Source: a virus
Strand: one strand, 5' to 3'
Length of the DNA stretch: 59,496 nt
IMG/VR virus record: IMGVR_UViG_3300022884_000001
Coordinates: 1 to 59,496 of that record
Of the stretch, positions 17,173 through 27,271 are shown one piece after another. The notes under the pieces are model-generated. The model had not been told where the DNA came from. It did no database searches and saw nothing but the letters and a program-made list of their open reading frames with translations. The translations under genes were made by a program, and so were the position numbers. Numbering within the stretch: the first letter of the stretch is position 1; each line of letters opens with the position of its first letter.

Positions 17173-17349
17173 CTACTCCTTTTTAAATTCTCCACACCAT
17201 TCGGTACTCTCTGTTTCAAGCCATAGACCTATTAAATTACTCTGCGCTATGGGAGGGGGGTATCTTTTACACTTTCCCCATCTCAGTTGTATATTAGCAT
17301 ATTCTTTTTCAAACCAGAATATACATTCAGAACACTCTTCTCTATTCAT
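17173..17349 (-). CDS. Small Cys-containing phage protein (58 aa)
   Basis: 58 aa (MNREECSECIFWFEKEY...WCGEFKKE) with a C6-x2-C9 pair and two further single cysteines at about 28 and 52, as in a small zinc site. It ends right before the polymerase start and overlaps the preceding small gene by 8 nt. Function unknown. Confidence 0.7.
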   Translation of the reverse strand: MNREECSECIFWFEKEYANIQLRWGKCKRYPPPIAQSNLIGLWLETESTEWCGEFKKE

Positions 17350-17494
17350 CTTCAGCCCGCCCCTCCTTTTTATCTGAATCCATCTTTTCTTTAATTTTTC
17401 CAGTCGTGTAATCCATCAGAAGGTTAAACCCCTTCTTACATAGATCAGCTGCACTGTCTATCAACTGTTGTATACTACTTACTGTCTTGTCCAT
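17342..17494 (-). CDS. Small hypothetical helical protein (50 aa)
   Basis: 50 aa (MDKTVSSIQQLIDSAADL...), amphipathic helix then a charged tail. Start and stop interlock with the neighbouring small genes, and AAAAGGAAT lies before the ATG. Function unknown. Confidence 0.65.
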   Translation of the reverse strand: MDKTVSSIQQLIDSAADLCKKGFNLLMDYTTGKIKEKMDSDKKEGRAEDE

Positions 17495-17693
17495 TGTTTA
17501 TTCCTTTTGTTATTTCACCACATCGTGTACATACATCATGCACATATATTTTATCTTGAGAGCGTTCTATTTCATTAGGAGTCTCCCATACTATGTTCTT
17601 GATATCTTTTGAATCTAGATTATCAGGCCATATACTATGATATCTAGGTTCGAAATTATGACAATCTCCTCCTTGATATATACATTCAGTCAT
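17475..17693 (-). CDS. Small putative zinc-ribbon protein (72 aa)
   Basis: 72 aa from MTECIYQGGDC at 17693; an earlier ATG lies inside the primase gene. It has a Cys/His N-terminus and a C-terminal CTRCGEITKG knuckle, suggesting one split zinc site. It follows the primase with one base between. Role unknown. Confidence 0.7.
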   Translation of the reverse strand: MTECIYQGGDCHNFEPRYHSIWPDNLDSKDIKNIVWETPNEIERSQDKIYVHDVCTRCGEITKGINNGQDSK

Positions 17694-17694
17694 T

Positions 17695-18723
17695 TCAACC
17701 ACCTTTAACTTTCTCAATTATAAGTTCCCACAGTTCATCAACTGTGTAATCTGCGGGGTCTCCTTTAGATAATTGTACTAAATAGAAACCTTTATCGAAT
17801 AGCCCTTCCCTGTACTTCTCGTAGAATTCCAACGCCTCTTCCGCCGCATCTGCATCCAGCAAAAGTACTCCGGCATTACCTCCCAGAGAATGCTTAATAA
17901 TCTGAGCCTGCCGGGTGGAAGGAGATTTACCCAGGCAGCTAATAGCCTTCGCTCCTATCCTGTGTACATCGGTTATACCTTCAACTATGATTGTCCACAG
18001 TTCCCTGCGATTCATGTCTCTGTTGTATATAACCTGACTTTTAAGAGACCCTTCGGGAAAGTAATACTTGCGAACTCCCTGCCTCTGCTGATCCTTTGTT
18101 GGCTCCCAACACAGACGAGCCTGCCAAAAGGCCATTTCCCCGTTATAATATACAGGGTAGATAATCTTAGGCCCGTTGTACGGATACTCTTCCAGAACCT
18201 CACAGCAATGTACGTCCCAGCTGTTATACAGAATATCCAGATCAAACTTTCTACCTGTAAGGTATTCTTTGACCTGCCCCGGAGCTTCCGGAGAGTTTAC
18301 CGGAATACAATTATCCGGAAATTTAAACGCGGCTACTTTCTTCTTCTTATAATTTGCCGGTAGTATCTCTGCTTTATAATCATCAAAATTTATTTCCTTT
18401 CCTATCTGTTGTTTAAGTTCATAGTTAGAACATCTTTCATTATGACAGTAGAACAGACTGTTGGTCTTTACTTTGAAATCACCCCTCTGAACCTTTTTAA
18501 ATGCCCAGTGGCTGATAAACAGTCTGTGTTTCCTATCACCGCAGGACGGGCAGTTTACCTTATACTCTTCCCCGTCCTGACACCGTACAGCCCTTAGAGA
18601 CTTACCATCCTTAACCGTCTCAAGGGCCCCTTCACCTCCCATGTTCACCACACTCACATCATCATCGAATATTGTGCAGAGCGCATTGAACAGGGGTACG
18701 TTCATTATATTTTCTTTATTCAT
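17695..18723 (-). CDS. DnaG-like primase (zinc ribbon plus TOPRIM)
   Basis: 342 aa. N-terminal zinc ribbon with C58, C61, C93 and C98 (CPSCGDRKHRLF ... FYCHNERC), then a TOPRIM domain with the EG glutamate (IIVEGITDV, E248) and the DxD pair LLLDADAAEE (D290, D292). It is compact, as in phage primases, with no fused helicase: the helicase is the next gene upstream. It would lay RNA primers at the fork. Confidence 0.9.
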   Translation of the reverse strand: MNKENIMNVPLFNALCTIFDDDVSVVNMGGEGALETVKDGKSLRAVRCQDGEEYKVNCPSCGDRKHRLFISHWAFKKVQRGDFKVKTNSLFYCHNERCSNYELKQQIGKEINFDDYKAEILPANYKKKKVAAFKFPDNCIPVNSPEAPGQVKEYLTGRKFDLDILYNSWDVHCCEVLEEYPYNGPKIIYPVYYNGEMAFWQARLCWEPTKDQQRQGVRKYYFPEGSLKSQVIYNRDMNRRELWTIIVEGITDVHRIGAKAISCLGKSPSTRQAQIIKHSLGGNAGVLLLDADAAEEALEFYEKYREGLFDKGFYLVQLSKGDPADYTVDELWELIIEKVKGG

Positions 18724-18731
18724 AAATACTC

Positions 18732-20225
18732 CTATTCACCGAACTGAGCCGTCGCCGACTCACTGTCCAGCCCTTTAAGATGTCCGACATCCGCTTTACT
18801 GCGGTTACCGGAATTATCACGGTTGTCCATTGTTTTAACTTTAGGAACTATCTTTCCGTTTGTAAGCATAAAATCATTATCCGCTTTCACAAACTTTATA
18901 TAATCCCCTCTAAGTTTTACGAGTATATCAGAAGACGCTGTAGCTCTTACTTTAGAAGCACAGAACCATGCTATCTGTTCCTCAGACAATACTCCTATCG
19001 CAAAACAAACATCCATATACCACGCGAATCCTTTCCATTCAGCCGCATCTGTCCAGTTAGGTTTCCTGTTAGAGGAAGCTCCTGCCTTGTCAGCTGTCAA
19101 CTGGTGATTGACTATTATTATTATATTACGGTTGTTCTTCATAACTTTCAGAGCATCCATAAACTGTGTCGAATAGAGACGGAAAGACTCGTTTGTTAAA
19201 CTTGTCACTCCTTCTCCCACCATAGCTCTCTGTACCAGAGGAAGCAGCCAATCTATTACTACCAACGTAGGGGGGCCTTCTTCGGGAAGATTAAACTGGT
19301 CTAGAATATACTGTATATCTTCCAGACCCTTTGTTCCCGCTATCCCCTTACTCATATCCGCCATATGAAATCTACCTTTTATTCCTTCAATAGACTTCGT
19401 ATACTTTTCACGGACACCGTCTTTCAGCTCCTCCATTGTCTTCCCTCTGAATAATTCAGTGGAAAGACCTGTTACAGCCGAACACAGTCTGGAAGATATA
19501 TCACCCTCCAGGGGCTGTTCGTACGATAGTAATACAGAGTGTCTGTCCGGATGCTGTCGTATCCATGAGATAAGAACTTGTATAGCAAAGGTAGTTTTAC
19601 CTCCGCCGGAGGGTGCCAACAACCCCAGCAGATCGTGTCTCCAGGGGCCTCCTCGAAGCATTGTATCTACAAATTCAACACCAGTAGGAAATACTTCACT
19701 GTGCGTCATGTACTCCCCCATGTTTTCCAGAGGATTCATAATACTCATCTGATCGGACATCCCCAACCTGCGACTGTCGATCTCCGAAGACATTTCCTTC
19801 AATATACTTCCAGTAGTTGTACCTCTTTCAAGAACCATTTCCAGCTTCTTCGTAGTATCCCTGGCTATCTGGTTATTAATAACTTTTTCAAGTATATTAT
19901 TAGCTATAGAGGGACTTAGTTCTTCGGTGTCAATTTTGGAAGCGTATTCAAAAGTCTGTTTTACCAGATTTTTTATAGTGTCGTCAAACCCTGATTCTTC
20001 CAGACGTTCATATACTTTATATTTAAGACTTCCTACCGCCATAAACTCATTGTGCTGGTAGTAAATATCCCGGATGACCTTAGCTATAAAGTCATGGGCT
20101 GTATACTTAACCGGATCAAAAACCGGCTCATCTGTTTTCTCAACAAAATTTAAAAATGTCTTAGGGTCTTTCAGAATATGTAGAAGAAGTATATCATAAT
20201 CGCACTTACTTAAAATATCACTCAT
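18732..20225 (-). CDS. Replicative DnaB-like helicase
   Basis: 497 aa. An N-terminal helical part (about 1-170) precedes a RecA-fold motor: Walker A LAPSGGGKTTF (204-213), catalytic-Glu strand VLLSYEQPLEGDI, Walker B LVVIDWLLPL (321-330), and a sensor strand NIIIIVNHQLT. Length and order fit a hexameric 5'-3' helicase. It is directly followed by the primase and overlaps the gene before it by 8 nt. Confidence 0.9.
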   Translation of the reverse strand: MSDILSKCDYDILLLHILKDPKTFLNFVEKTDEPVFDPVKYTAHDFIAKVIRDIYYQHNEFMAVGSLKYKVYERLEESGFDDTIKNLVKQTFEYASKIDTEELSPSIANNILEKVINNQIARDTTKKLEMVLERGTTTGSILKEMSSEIDSRRLGMSDQMSIMNPLENMGEYMTHSEVFPTGVEFVDTMLRGGPWRHDLLGLLAPSGGGKTTFAIQVLISWIRQHPDRHSVLLSYEQPLEGDISSRLCSAVTGLSTELFRGKTMEELKDGVREKYTKSIEGIKGRFHMADMSKGIAGTKGLEDIQYILDQFNLPEEGPPTLVVIDWLLPLVQRAMVGEGVTSLTNESFRLYSTQFMDALKVMKNNRNIIIIVNHQLTADKAGASSNRKPNWTDAAEWKGFAWYMDVCFAIGVLSEEQIAWFCASKVRATASSDILVKLRGDYIKFVKADNDFMLTNGKIVPKVKTMDNRDNSGNRSKADVGHLKGLDSESATAQFGE

Positions 20226-20721
20226 GCGCTACCTCTTTGTATTCCGGAAAATATCTCTCGCCAAACTCATCAAAGTATTGCCTCAACTCAGGCATACTTC
20301 TCAGCTCATAGATAGCTCCCTCATTATATTTTTCTTTATCCTCCAGCCCTTCTATAGAGGCTAGGATGTATTTGAACAGGGTGAAAAATGTCTCCAGATT
20401 TGAGCTGATTATCTCTTTTACAGACTGTCCTGACTGTAATAAATATCTGAGACGTTTCTTCTCCAGCTCTGTCTTTATTCTATTTTCACCGATACGAATA
20501 TTTCTGAATGCCTGGAATTCCTCCCATGCCTTATCAGAACATACTATACCTTCCACAAGTTTATCAGGCCCCCAGTACCTGTATACATAATGACAATACT
20601 CGTAGGGGGATATACCTGTAGATTCCAGTTTGACAATAAGCTCTTTCACCTTCTCACTGTCCTTAAGACGGTACGGAACATTGAATTCATGTACCTCTCT
20701 GTTTATATCATTGTATGTCAT
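20218..20721 (-). CDS. Hypothetical protein next to the helicase
   Basis: 167 aa, helical, charged, no motif recognised. It sits directly ahead of the replicative helicase and overlaps it; helicase loaders are often found there, but no loader signature is visible. Its start shares a base with the HNH gene's stop. Confidence 0.75.
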   Translation of the reverse strand: MTYNDINREVHEFNVPYRLKDSEKVKELIVKLESTGISPYEYCHYVYRYWGPDKLVEGIVCSDKAWEEFQAFRNIRIGENRIKTELEKKRLRYLLQSGQSVKEIISSNLETFFTLFKYILASIEGLEDKEKYNEGAIYELRSMPELRQYFDEFGERYFPEYKEVAHE

Positions 20722-21593
20722 TATTTATTCCTTTTTTCACCAAACATCACATAGCGGTCCCTATGAAAACTATACTGCAGAGACCCCTCTTTTTTAATAT
20801 CTTCGTCCAATAATTCTATCATATCCTTGCTACTGTTTACTATTTTAAGAATATGGCTTAGAAAAGAAGGTATTGAATGAGCCGCTTTCATAATATTACA
20901 CACGGGACAACAACTAACTGTATTATCTGTGGTATATCCTTTTAGAGCATTTTTACAATCTATTCCACTTCTAATTAGCCCAGCGGAATCTACTGCGGGA
21001 GGTTCACTACAATAAAAACAATCGCCTTTAAAAAGAGACATACATTCTTCTTCTAATAATTCGAAACATCTACCTCTTTTTAATGCATTCTTTTTATAGG
21101 TTCGTATTATTCTATGCCACTTAGCTGCATCTCCCTTTAATAAATTATGTTCTATACGATGTTCTTTTCCACATTTGCGACAACTCTCTTTACCACTCAC
21201 TAAAATAGCTGCGGCAACTAATTCTTTTTCCCCACAAGAGCATCTACACAACCATTGCCAAGGGTGTATAGCATTATCTGTTTTAACAGGTTTTAGAGCA
21301 GTTAAATTACCATATTTTATACCTGTTCTATCAACAAACCTGATATTACAAATACCTTCTTTACAACTAAGTTTACTTTTATCACAAACTATTTTTTCAT
21401 GCCCACATTTCTTACATTTAAGTTTTACCATATGTTGTTTAGCGGGACTAAATTTACCATATTTATCAGTATAGTTATACATTTTAATAGGTAATTCTTC
21501 CAGCAATTCAAACTTAGTATTATCAAATTTATAAGTATATTCCTTCTTTTTACTAACTTCTACAACACCTGCATCAATATTTGTTGTATCCAT
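20721..21593 (-). CDS. Free-standing HNH-type homing endonuclease with zinc ribbons
   Basis: 290 aa. It has three Cys-pair zinc segments (CKKCGHEK, CRCSCGEKE, CRKCGKE), then a C-terminal HNH-like domain: CFYCSEPP, SGIDCKNALKGYTTDNTVSCCPVCNIMKAA, the GxDr-N-x-x-GYt-x-xN-x-x-x-C-x-x-CN-x-mK pattern of phage HNH enzymes, here with Cys after Asp. It lies between the SF2 helicase and the helicase-linked gene and looks more A+T-rich than they do, as expected of a recent mobile insertion. It could drive the nearby ORF-less intron in trans; this is a guess. Confidence 0.8.
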   Translation of the reverse strand: MDTTNIDAGVVEVSKKKEYTYKFDNTKFELLEELPIKMYNYTDKYGKFSPAKQHMVKLKCKKCGHEKIVCDKSKLSCKEGICNIRFVDRTGIKYGNLTALKPVKTDNAIHPWQWLCRCSCGEKELVAAAILVSGKESCRKCGKEHRIEHNLLKGDAAKWHRIIRTYKKNALKRGRCFELLEEECMSLFKGDCFYCSEPPAVDSAGLIRSGIDCKNALKGYTTDNTVSCCPVCNIMKAAHSIPSFLSHILKIVNSSKDMIELLDEDIKKEGSLQYSFHRDRYVMFGEKRNK

Positions 21594-21659
21594 GTCTGTA
21601 TCCTTTTTATTAATAAATTAATTATAAGATACAATACACTGTATAAAGAAGGTTGTCAA

Positions 21660-23075
21660 TTACAATTTATCATCATATATCACTTTCCACCCTGCCTTTT
21701 GATAATGCTTTATACGGCTTTCACTACTTCTTTCCAATGTTTCGTTAAAAGTATCCTTAAAGTCAATAAGAATTCCTTTTTCCTTGTTTTTGTCCAGTCT
21801 GCTTAAACGTCCCGGTATCTGAATGTTAGGAATAGCTCCAGACAGCCCATCTCCCCTCACAAGTGCTCTTAAATGAACAAAATTTACCCCCTCACGGAAC
21901 ACACTTGTTGAAATCACTTTAGTCAATTCCGCCGTCTCAAACTTATTCTGACACTCCATCATCTCTCTGTCTGACATACGTTTATCGGAAGTCAGCCCTC
22001 TTTTGACGAATCCCGCATATCTCTTCTCAGAGCAATTGGAATATACAACTGTGTAGTCAGGGAGTTCCTTCTTCAGATTCATAGCATGCTCAAGTGTCTC
22101 TACCATTATCAACACCTGCTCGTCGGGACCGTACTTATTAACTATCTCGGCAATCTTTTTATTACGATTGACGTTCTTCCACAGCCCCCACCTTTTTATA
22201 GCTATTCTGCCTGACGTGTCCAGAGTGTCTCCACGCATTGTATACATATGTACTTCTATAGGTACTACAGAACCTGCGTCAACAGCTTCCATATATGTAT
22301 AATCAAAGCGTACCGGTCCGAACATAGATTCAAGTGCCATATCCGCTCCATCACATCTGCCTTCAGGGGAGGCGCTGAAACCAAACTTCCTGGCTCTGGA
22401 AAACTTAGCCAGCGCTCCTGAAGTTGTAACAGCCCCGACACCGTGGCATTCATCGAACATCAATAGATCAGTCTTCTCATAGTCTGTCTTCAGAAGAGAC
22501 TTTACTGTCGATACAACTATCCTCCAGTCAGAACCTGTGTTCTTCCACGAAGATATTATACCCACGTTTTCCTTAAGCACAATATCAGATATCAAACGTT
22601 CATACAGAGATTTAACTACCGACTTACGTGGAGTACATATTACTATCTTCAGATAGGGATACATCTTACAGATCTGTTGTATCAGATAGGATTTACCAAA
22701 CGATGTCGGAGCCTCTATGACTCCATTGTAGTTCTCAGCTATTCTGACAAGCGCCACATCCTGCCCATCCCTCAGTTCAAGAACATCCACCTTCGAGAAG
22801 TCAGGGACCGGGAGTGTACTCCATACTCTATAATCTTTAAATGTATATACAATATTACGCTTATTCAGATAGTTCCTGACTCTGTCCAGAAGACCCTCAG
22901 GAATATATCCTACCTGTTCGCCATCCACCTCGTGCGTGTAATACATTGTTTCCTTACGCATCTTAGGCTTGCCTCCGGAAGGGCTGAACTCCCTGCGCCA
23001 GAAAAAGAGCTCCCCCTCCAGCTCAGGCATCCAGGGTCTTATCATCAGAAGGTTTCCAGATAGACTCAGTTCCAT
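21660..23075 (-). CDS. SF2 DNA helicase (UvsW-like)
   Basis: 471 aa. Motif I EAPTSFGKS (121-129), motif Ia CTPRKSV, motif II DECH (208-211), motif III GFSASP, and motif VI IQIPGRLSRLD. Order and size match UvsW-type and related SF2 helicases for recombination and origin-to-fork transitions. The N-terminal 100 residues would bind DNA. AAGGAG lies before the ATG. Confidence 0.88.
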   Translation of the reverse strand: MELSLSGNLLMIRPWMPELEGELFFWRREFSPSGGKPKMRKETMYYTHEVDGEQVGYIPEGLLDRVRNYLNKRNIVYTFKDYRVWSTLPVPDFSKVDVLELRDGQDVALVRIAENYNGVIEAPTSFGKSYLIQQICKMYPYLKIVICTPRKSVVKSLYERLISDIVLKENVGIISSWKNTGSDWRIVVSTVKSLLKTDYEKTDLLMFDECHGVGAVTTSGALAKFSRARKFGFSASPEGRCDGADMALESMFGPVRFDYTYMEAVDAGSVVPIEVHMYTMRGDTLDTSGRIAIKRWGLWKNVNRNKKIAEIVNKYGPDEQVLIMVETLEHAMNLKKELPDYTVVYSNCSEKRYAGFVKRGLTSDKRMSDREMMECQNKFETAELTKVISTSVFREGVNFVHLRALVRGDGLSGAIPNIQIPGRLSRLDKNKEKGILIDFKDTFNETLERSSESRIKHYQKAGWKVIYDDKL

Positions 23076-23092
23076 TTTACTACTCCTTTGTT

Positions 23093-25111
23093 TTAAACTT
23101 CAATTACATAGTCTGCAATATTTGTTATCTTCTCTTCGTGCGTTGCCACTATCATCTGAATATCCTTTATCTTCAAGTACTCCTTGACAAGACTGAATGT
23201 CTCAGCCAGATAGTCCTTAGAGTCAGAATCCATATGATTAGTAGGTTCGTCAAATATTATCATGTTTATCTTAGAAGCAAGCATTTCTGATATAGCTAAA
23301 CGAAAAGCGATAGTTAATAACATCCGCTGTCCACCTGATAAGTCCGAAATACTAACTTCGGGATTATCCGGGAACGAGCAGACGACAGCGAGATCTTCAT
23401 TGATACTAATACAGAAAGGTTGTTTAAAGACATTAAGATATTTACCGACCAATCCGGTCAGTATACCTCTATATGCCGATATCATCTTTCTGGGAAAGTT
23501 ATCAACGTGCAATACTTCACGCACATTTCTGAGAAAGCCACGATATTCTTCGCACAGCCCTCTCAATTGTATATAACCTTCCTTCTCTATTAGCTGCTTA
23601 TTAAGCATCTCAATTTCTTTCTCTTTACCTGCCAGCTCACTTGCTGCTGACATTATAAGAGAATCTCTAAGTTCTTCATAATCTTTAATGAATTTTATAT
23701 CGGAGGCACTTATTTCAGTGTGTCCTTTATCTATAAGTTCTTTCAGATTACGTTGATCTATTTCTATCATCATTTTTAATTGGTGTATTTCTTCAACCAA
23801 TTGTTTTCTAAGCTCTTCTGTATTGGAGAATGCTTCCGCTTCTCCTACTTTTTCCAGATATTCCTTCTCATTGAAATTTTCTACCATGGTAGATAATTCA
23901 ACAAATATTTTTTCTTCTCTTGTACTCTGCTCCGTTAAGGAGTCATACATCTGTCTATTCTTTAGATAAGTTTCCATCTCACCGGAAGCTTCCTGTTTAG
24001 CTCTTTTCAAATGAGAGACAAACCTCTCAGAAGTTTCCATCTCACCACATAATACAGCCAGTTCCCCATCTGGAAGACTTGCTTCCTGATCGCATGTAGA
24101 ACAGACACCTCTTGAAAACGCTTCGTATTTCTGTTTGTAATGTATAGCGTTCTTAACAGCTTCCTCCAGCCCTTCTTCGGAAAAAGCATCCGGCTTTTCA
24201 ATGAAACCTACCTTTACTAATTCTTCCTGTATACCGAGAAGTCTTCTACCGGCATCCATAGCCTTCGTATACGTGCTGTACACAGCCCTCTCGGCTTCTG
24301 TTACGATTACCGTATCTCCACACCCCTTTAGATCGAGCGCCTTCTGCTGATGCTTAGAAGCCAGTCCTTGGATATCAGCTTCTATACCTTCTACAGCATC
24401 TTCCCATTCCTTCTTTGTATAGGATACAGATACCTGTGTAAGATTCTCGTATCTCTCTTTGAACTGAGCGAGTTGATCTCTGTGTCCAAGTAAGGTACCT
24501 CTGAGAAGATTCGCCTCCAGTTTAAACAAAGCTATGTTTTCCCCGATAGACTGTACTTCTTCTGAGAAATCCTGATACGTATCTACCTGTCCGCTTAAAG
24601 ACTGCAGTAACTCTCTGATCTTCTCGAAACGAAGATACCCGAACAGTCTGCTGTATTCCTTAAGACGTTCCATGTTGTTACCGAAAATAAGTTTCGTAGT
24701 CCCTGTCTGAGACATGAAACTGGATAACGTCAATAGTCCTGCATCCGCCTGTAACAGCTCTGATATCTTTTTATTGATATCCGTAGCTTTATTAGCAGAT
24801 AATTTAGTATCGTCTATTTTCCAGGACATAGAAGCAGAAGCATTATGCATGTTACGCTTAACAGTATATTCAACTGTGTCCACTTCGAATAGTAATTCGA
24901 TAAATCCTTTTTCAGTACCCCACTTAAGCATGCCTGAACGTGTCTTCTTTTCTGTGAGGCTTTCTCCGGTAAGCGAATAGAATATTGCGTTCAGCAGATT
25001 CGATTTACCAGCCCCGTTACAGCCCGTTAATACTGCCAGACCCTTTTCGAAAGTAATCTCTCTATCGGAGTATTGGCAGTAATTAAACAGGCGCAGCTTT
25101 TTTAATTTCAT
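23093..25111 (-). CDS. Rad50/SbcC-like recombination ATPase (T4 gp46 type)
   Basis: 672 aa. Walker A TGCNGAGKSNLL (29-40), long coiled-coil arms with a zinc-hook CSTC (337-340), ABC signature LSGGQRM (591-597), Walker B MIIFDEPTNHMD (about 617-628), and a His-loop VATHEE. Coils are short, as in phage gp46. Partner of the Mre11-like product of the overlapping gene at 25083; together they process DNA ends for recombination. Confidence 0.95.
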   Translation of the reverse strand: MKLKKLRLFNYCQYSDREITFEKGLAVLTGCNGAGKSNLLNAIFYSLTGESLTEKKTRSGMLKWGTEKGFIELLFEVDTVEYTVKRNMHNASASMSWKIDDTKLSANKATDINKKISELLQADAGLLTLSSFMSQTGTTKLIFGNNMERLKEYSRLFGYLRFEKIRELLQSLSGQVDTYQDFSEEVQSIGENIALFKLEANLLRGTLLGHRDQLAQFKERYENLTQVSVSYTKKEWEDAVEGIEADIQGLASKHQQKALDLKGCGDTVIVTEAERAVYSTYTKAMDAGRRLLGIQEELVKVGFIEKPDAFSEEGLEEAVKNAIHYKQKYEAFSRGVCSTCDQEASLPDGELAVLCGEMETSERFVSHLKRAKQEASGEMETYLKNRQMYDSLTEQSTREEKIFVELSTMVENFNEKEYLEKVGEAEAFSNTEELRKQLVEEIHQLKMMIEIDQRNLKELIDKGHTEISASDIKFIKDYEELRDSLIMSAASELAGKEKEIEMLNKQLIEKEGYIQLRGLCEEYRGFLRNVREVLHVDNFPRKMISAYRGILTGLVGKYLNVFKQPFCISINEDLAVVCSFPDNPEVSISDLSGGQRMLLTIAFRLAISEMLASKINMIIFDEPTNHMDSDSKDYLAETFSLVKEYLKIKDIQMIVATHEEKITNIADYVIEV

Positions 25112-26177
25112 CTTGTATTCTTTCCAAACGTTCTATAAACGCTTTATTTATATTCTCCAGAATAACCTGATAATTTCCATCGGTTAATCCCAGAATCGTT
25201 TTATACTCCAGACTGTGTTCATCGATACATTGTTTAAGAATATCTTCCGTAGATGCAGCTATACTTACTTCCACCTCTGAAACATCGGGAACCTCTGCAG
25301 TCACAGCTTCTATAAACAAGTGGCATCTGGATTTAAACTTGGAGAGTTTTCTGATAAGCTCGATAAGTTCCGAAGCATATCTTATCCTGACCAGAGGCCA
25401 TTCGTCCGGAGATTTATCCTCCAGATATTTAAGACTTTCCAGATATTCCAATACCCCCTGTATATCTTCTTCCTTTTCGATAACCAGCTTTTTAATAGGT
25501 CTGGATACCGGAGTACTGATATGCATGAAAGCAGTGCCGTCGTATTGTATGTACGTTCCGGGAGGCTCTGCTATATTACAGGGGTGTGTGGCTCCGGGAG
25601 ACACAATAGATACACCGGCGCTGTTATCCCGCTTGTCGGGAACATGAATGTGTCCTGATACTACCGCTTCCAGAACAGACCCGGGTACATCCTCTATACT
25701 TAAAGAGAATGTGTCGAAGGGACTTAAATGTCTGAAAGCCTGATGTATTACCAATATATCGCACTCAATTTCACCGTCAATACGGTTCAGCTCGTCAATG
25801 ATCTTTGTGCCCGGAGTGTAGTCCAGCCCGCACACCTTTCGTCCTTCTATATCGTATACCTTCTCTGTTAAGTCCAGAGCTCCGCAGATATGCATCCAGG
25901 ACAGCCCGCAACATAAATCGTGATTCCCCTGTACCGCATATACTGGAATACCTTTTTCTCTGAAACAATTGATAACATCCGTCATATGCTGTACATCTTC
26001 CGGAGACGGTTTCGGTGTATTGAAATTATCTCCACAGAATATAACAGATCCGGGCTGGTCTTTAGATAAAATATCAGCCGTTATACTATCCAGTGCCCTG
26101 TATGAATCTCCCTTTATAAGCGGACGATGTACATACATTCCTCCGGATAGATGTGCATCCGAGATAAACCATATCAT
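25083..26177 (-). CDS. Mre11/SbcD-like nuclease (T4 gp47 type)
   Basis: 364 aa. Metallophosphoesterase motifs in order: FISDAHL (D7, H9), GDNFNTP, QGNHDL, VIHQAF, and VVSGHIHVPD with the final metal-binding histidines. The C-terminal helical part would bind Rad50. It overlaps the Rad50-like gene by 29 nt, so the subunits are made together. Confidence 0.94.
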   Translation of the reverse strand: MIWFISDAHLSGGMYVHRPLIKGDSYRALDSITADILSKDQPGSVIFCGDNFNTPKPSPEDVQHMTDVINCFREKGIPVYAVQGNHDLCCGLSWMHICGALDLTEKVYDIEGRKVCGLDYTPGTKIIDELNRIDGEIECDILVIHQAFRHLSPFDTFSLSIEDVPGSVLEAVVSGHIHVPDKRDNSAGVSIVSPGATHPCNIAEPPGTYIQYDGTAFMHISTPVSRPIKKLVIEKEEDIQGVLEYLESLKYLEDKSPDEWPLVRIRYASELIELIRKLSKFKSRCHLFIEAVTAEVPDVSEVEVSIAASTEDILKQCIDEHSLEYKTILGLTDGNYQVILENINKAFIERLERIQDEIKKAAPV

Positions 26178-27079
26178 GAGTTAATAACCTCTATTGGAAT
26201 ATTGTTTGAAATAGCATACCGTATAGCACCCGGTCCGAAAACAATAGAAGCCAGTTCGTCACCTCTTACAATACTTCTGTTTCCTGTAAGTTCTTCGTTA
26301 CGGTATAAATAATTGTTATACTGATAACCTGTAGAACGATAAAATGTATAGTGGCCTGAACTTAGTTTAATAACATTCTCTGTATTTGATATATATAGAC
26401 CCCTGTCTAAGGAAGTTCTTAATTTTAACAGATACTTCACAGGTACCCCACATAAAGGACATGTTATCTTAAATCCGACTAAATCCCCCGGATTGCTTCT
26501 AATCAGACACTGTATATTTGAACTGGCAATATTTCTAATATAAGAGTGTTGTCCTCGAGCACAGTCGTGTAATATAGTATTATAAAACCCCCGATTATTC
26601 ATTATAAATTCAGTCCATTTTTCCCAGGTAAAATTAATCTCGCCTGTATTAGATACCAGATAAGGATAATGGGCTGTTAAATCGTATGTAACTCTAGCCC
26701 TGTACTTTTCTCTGGGTTTATGATTGTATCTAATATATAAAGGTCTTAAAGGAGGAATTCTTACACTATTAAGACAATCCCAGGATTTATACTGTGTATG
26801 ATTACCTCTAGCTAAATATACGTTAAACATCTCTAATCCGTTAAACACAGTTTGTACCGCTCTTTGAGTACGCTGTCTATCATTTGCTTCTACACTTGTA
26901 TATATATGTGCTCTGTCTAAAATTATCCTATGAGAATTATCTAACTGTGTATTACTCAGCTTATTGTCATGATGAAACTTTGATAAATAATACAGATCAC
27001 CCTTCTTTGTATCACTGTCTGCTTCTAACATATATTCATTACTTTTTATTTTTCTAACTCTTCGCTCAATACTTGTCAT
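26174..27079 (-). CDS. Hypothetical protein with Cys pair
   Basis: 301 aa. One CPLC pair (ITCPLCGVPVKYL) and many Tyr/Arg residues; RGNHTQYKSWDCL is not a nuclease motif I can place. Unrecognised. First gene of the leftward recombination-replication run, preceded by GAGGAAGT. Its stop overlaps the Mre11-like start. Confidence 0.72.
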   Translation of the reverse strand: MTSIERRVRKIKSNEYMLEADSDTKKGDLYYLSKFHHDNKLSNTQLDNSHRIILDRAHIYTSVEANDRQRTQRAVQTVFNGLEMFNVYLARGNHTQYKSWDCLNSVRIPPLRPLYIRYNHKPREKYRARVTYDLTAHYPYLVSNTGEINFTWEKWTEFIMNNRGFYNTILHDCARGQHSYIRNIASSNIQCLIRSNPGDLVGFKITCPLCGVPVKYLLKLRTSLDRGLYISNTENVIKLSSGHYTFYRSTGYQYNNYLYRNEELTGNRSIVRGDELASIVFGPGAIRYAISNNIPIEVINS

Positions 27080-27166
27080 ATTACTTCCTCTCTTTTTTTG
27101 TTAAGTTTATATATAGTATATATATAAAGGGCTGTGCTTTTTAACTTCTCCCCCCTGCTGATATGA

Positions 27167-27199
27167 GAGAATCGAAGCGCCCCAAGCGCGGAGATTCTC
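27167..27199. repeat. Imperfect hairpin with GAGAATC/GATTCTC arms
   Basis: The 7-bp arms GAGAATC and GATTCTC enclose a G+C-rich centre with two GCGC blocks that can also pair. It has no U run on either strand, so it is not an obvious terminator. Confidence 0.6.
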
Positions 27200-27271
27200 G
27201 ACAATATCATGTCTATATATATTACATATATAGCCGTATTTTTAATACTACAGTTTAGAATACCCTTATGA

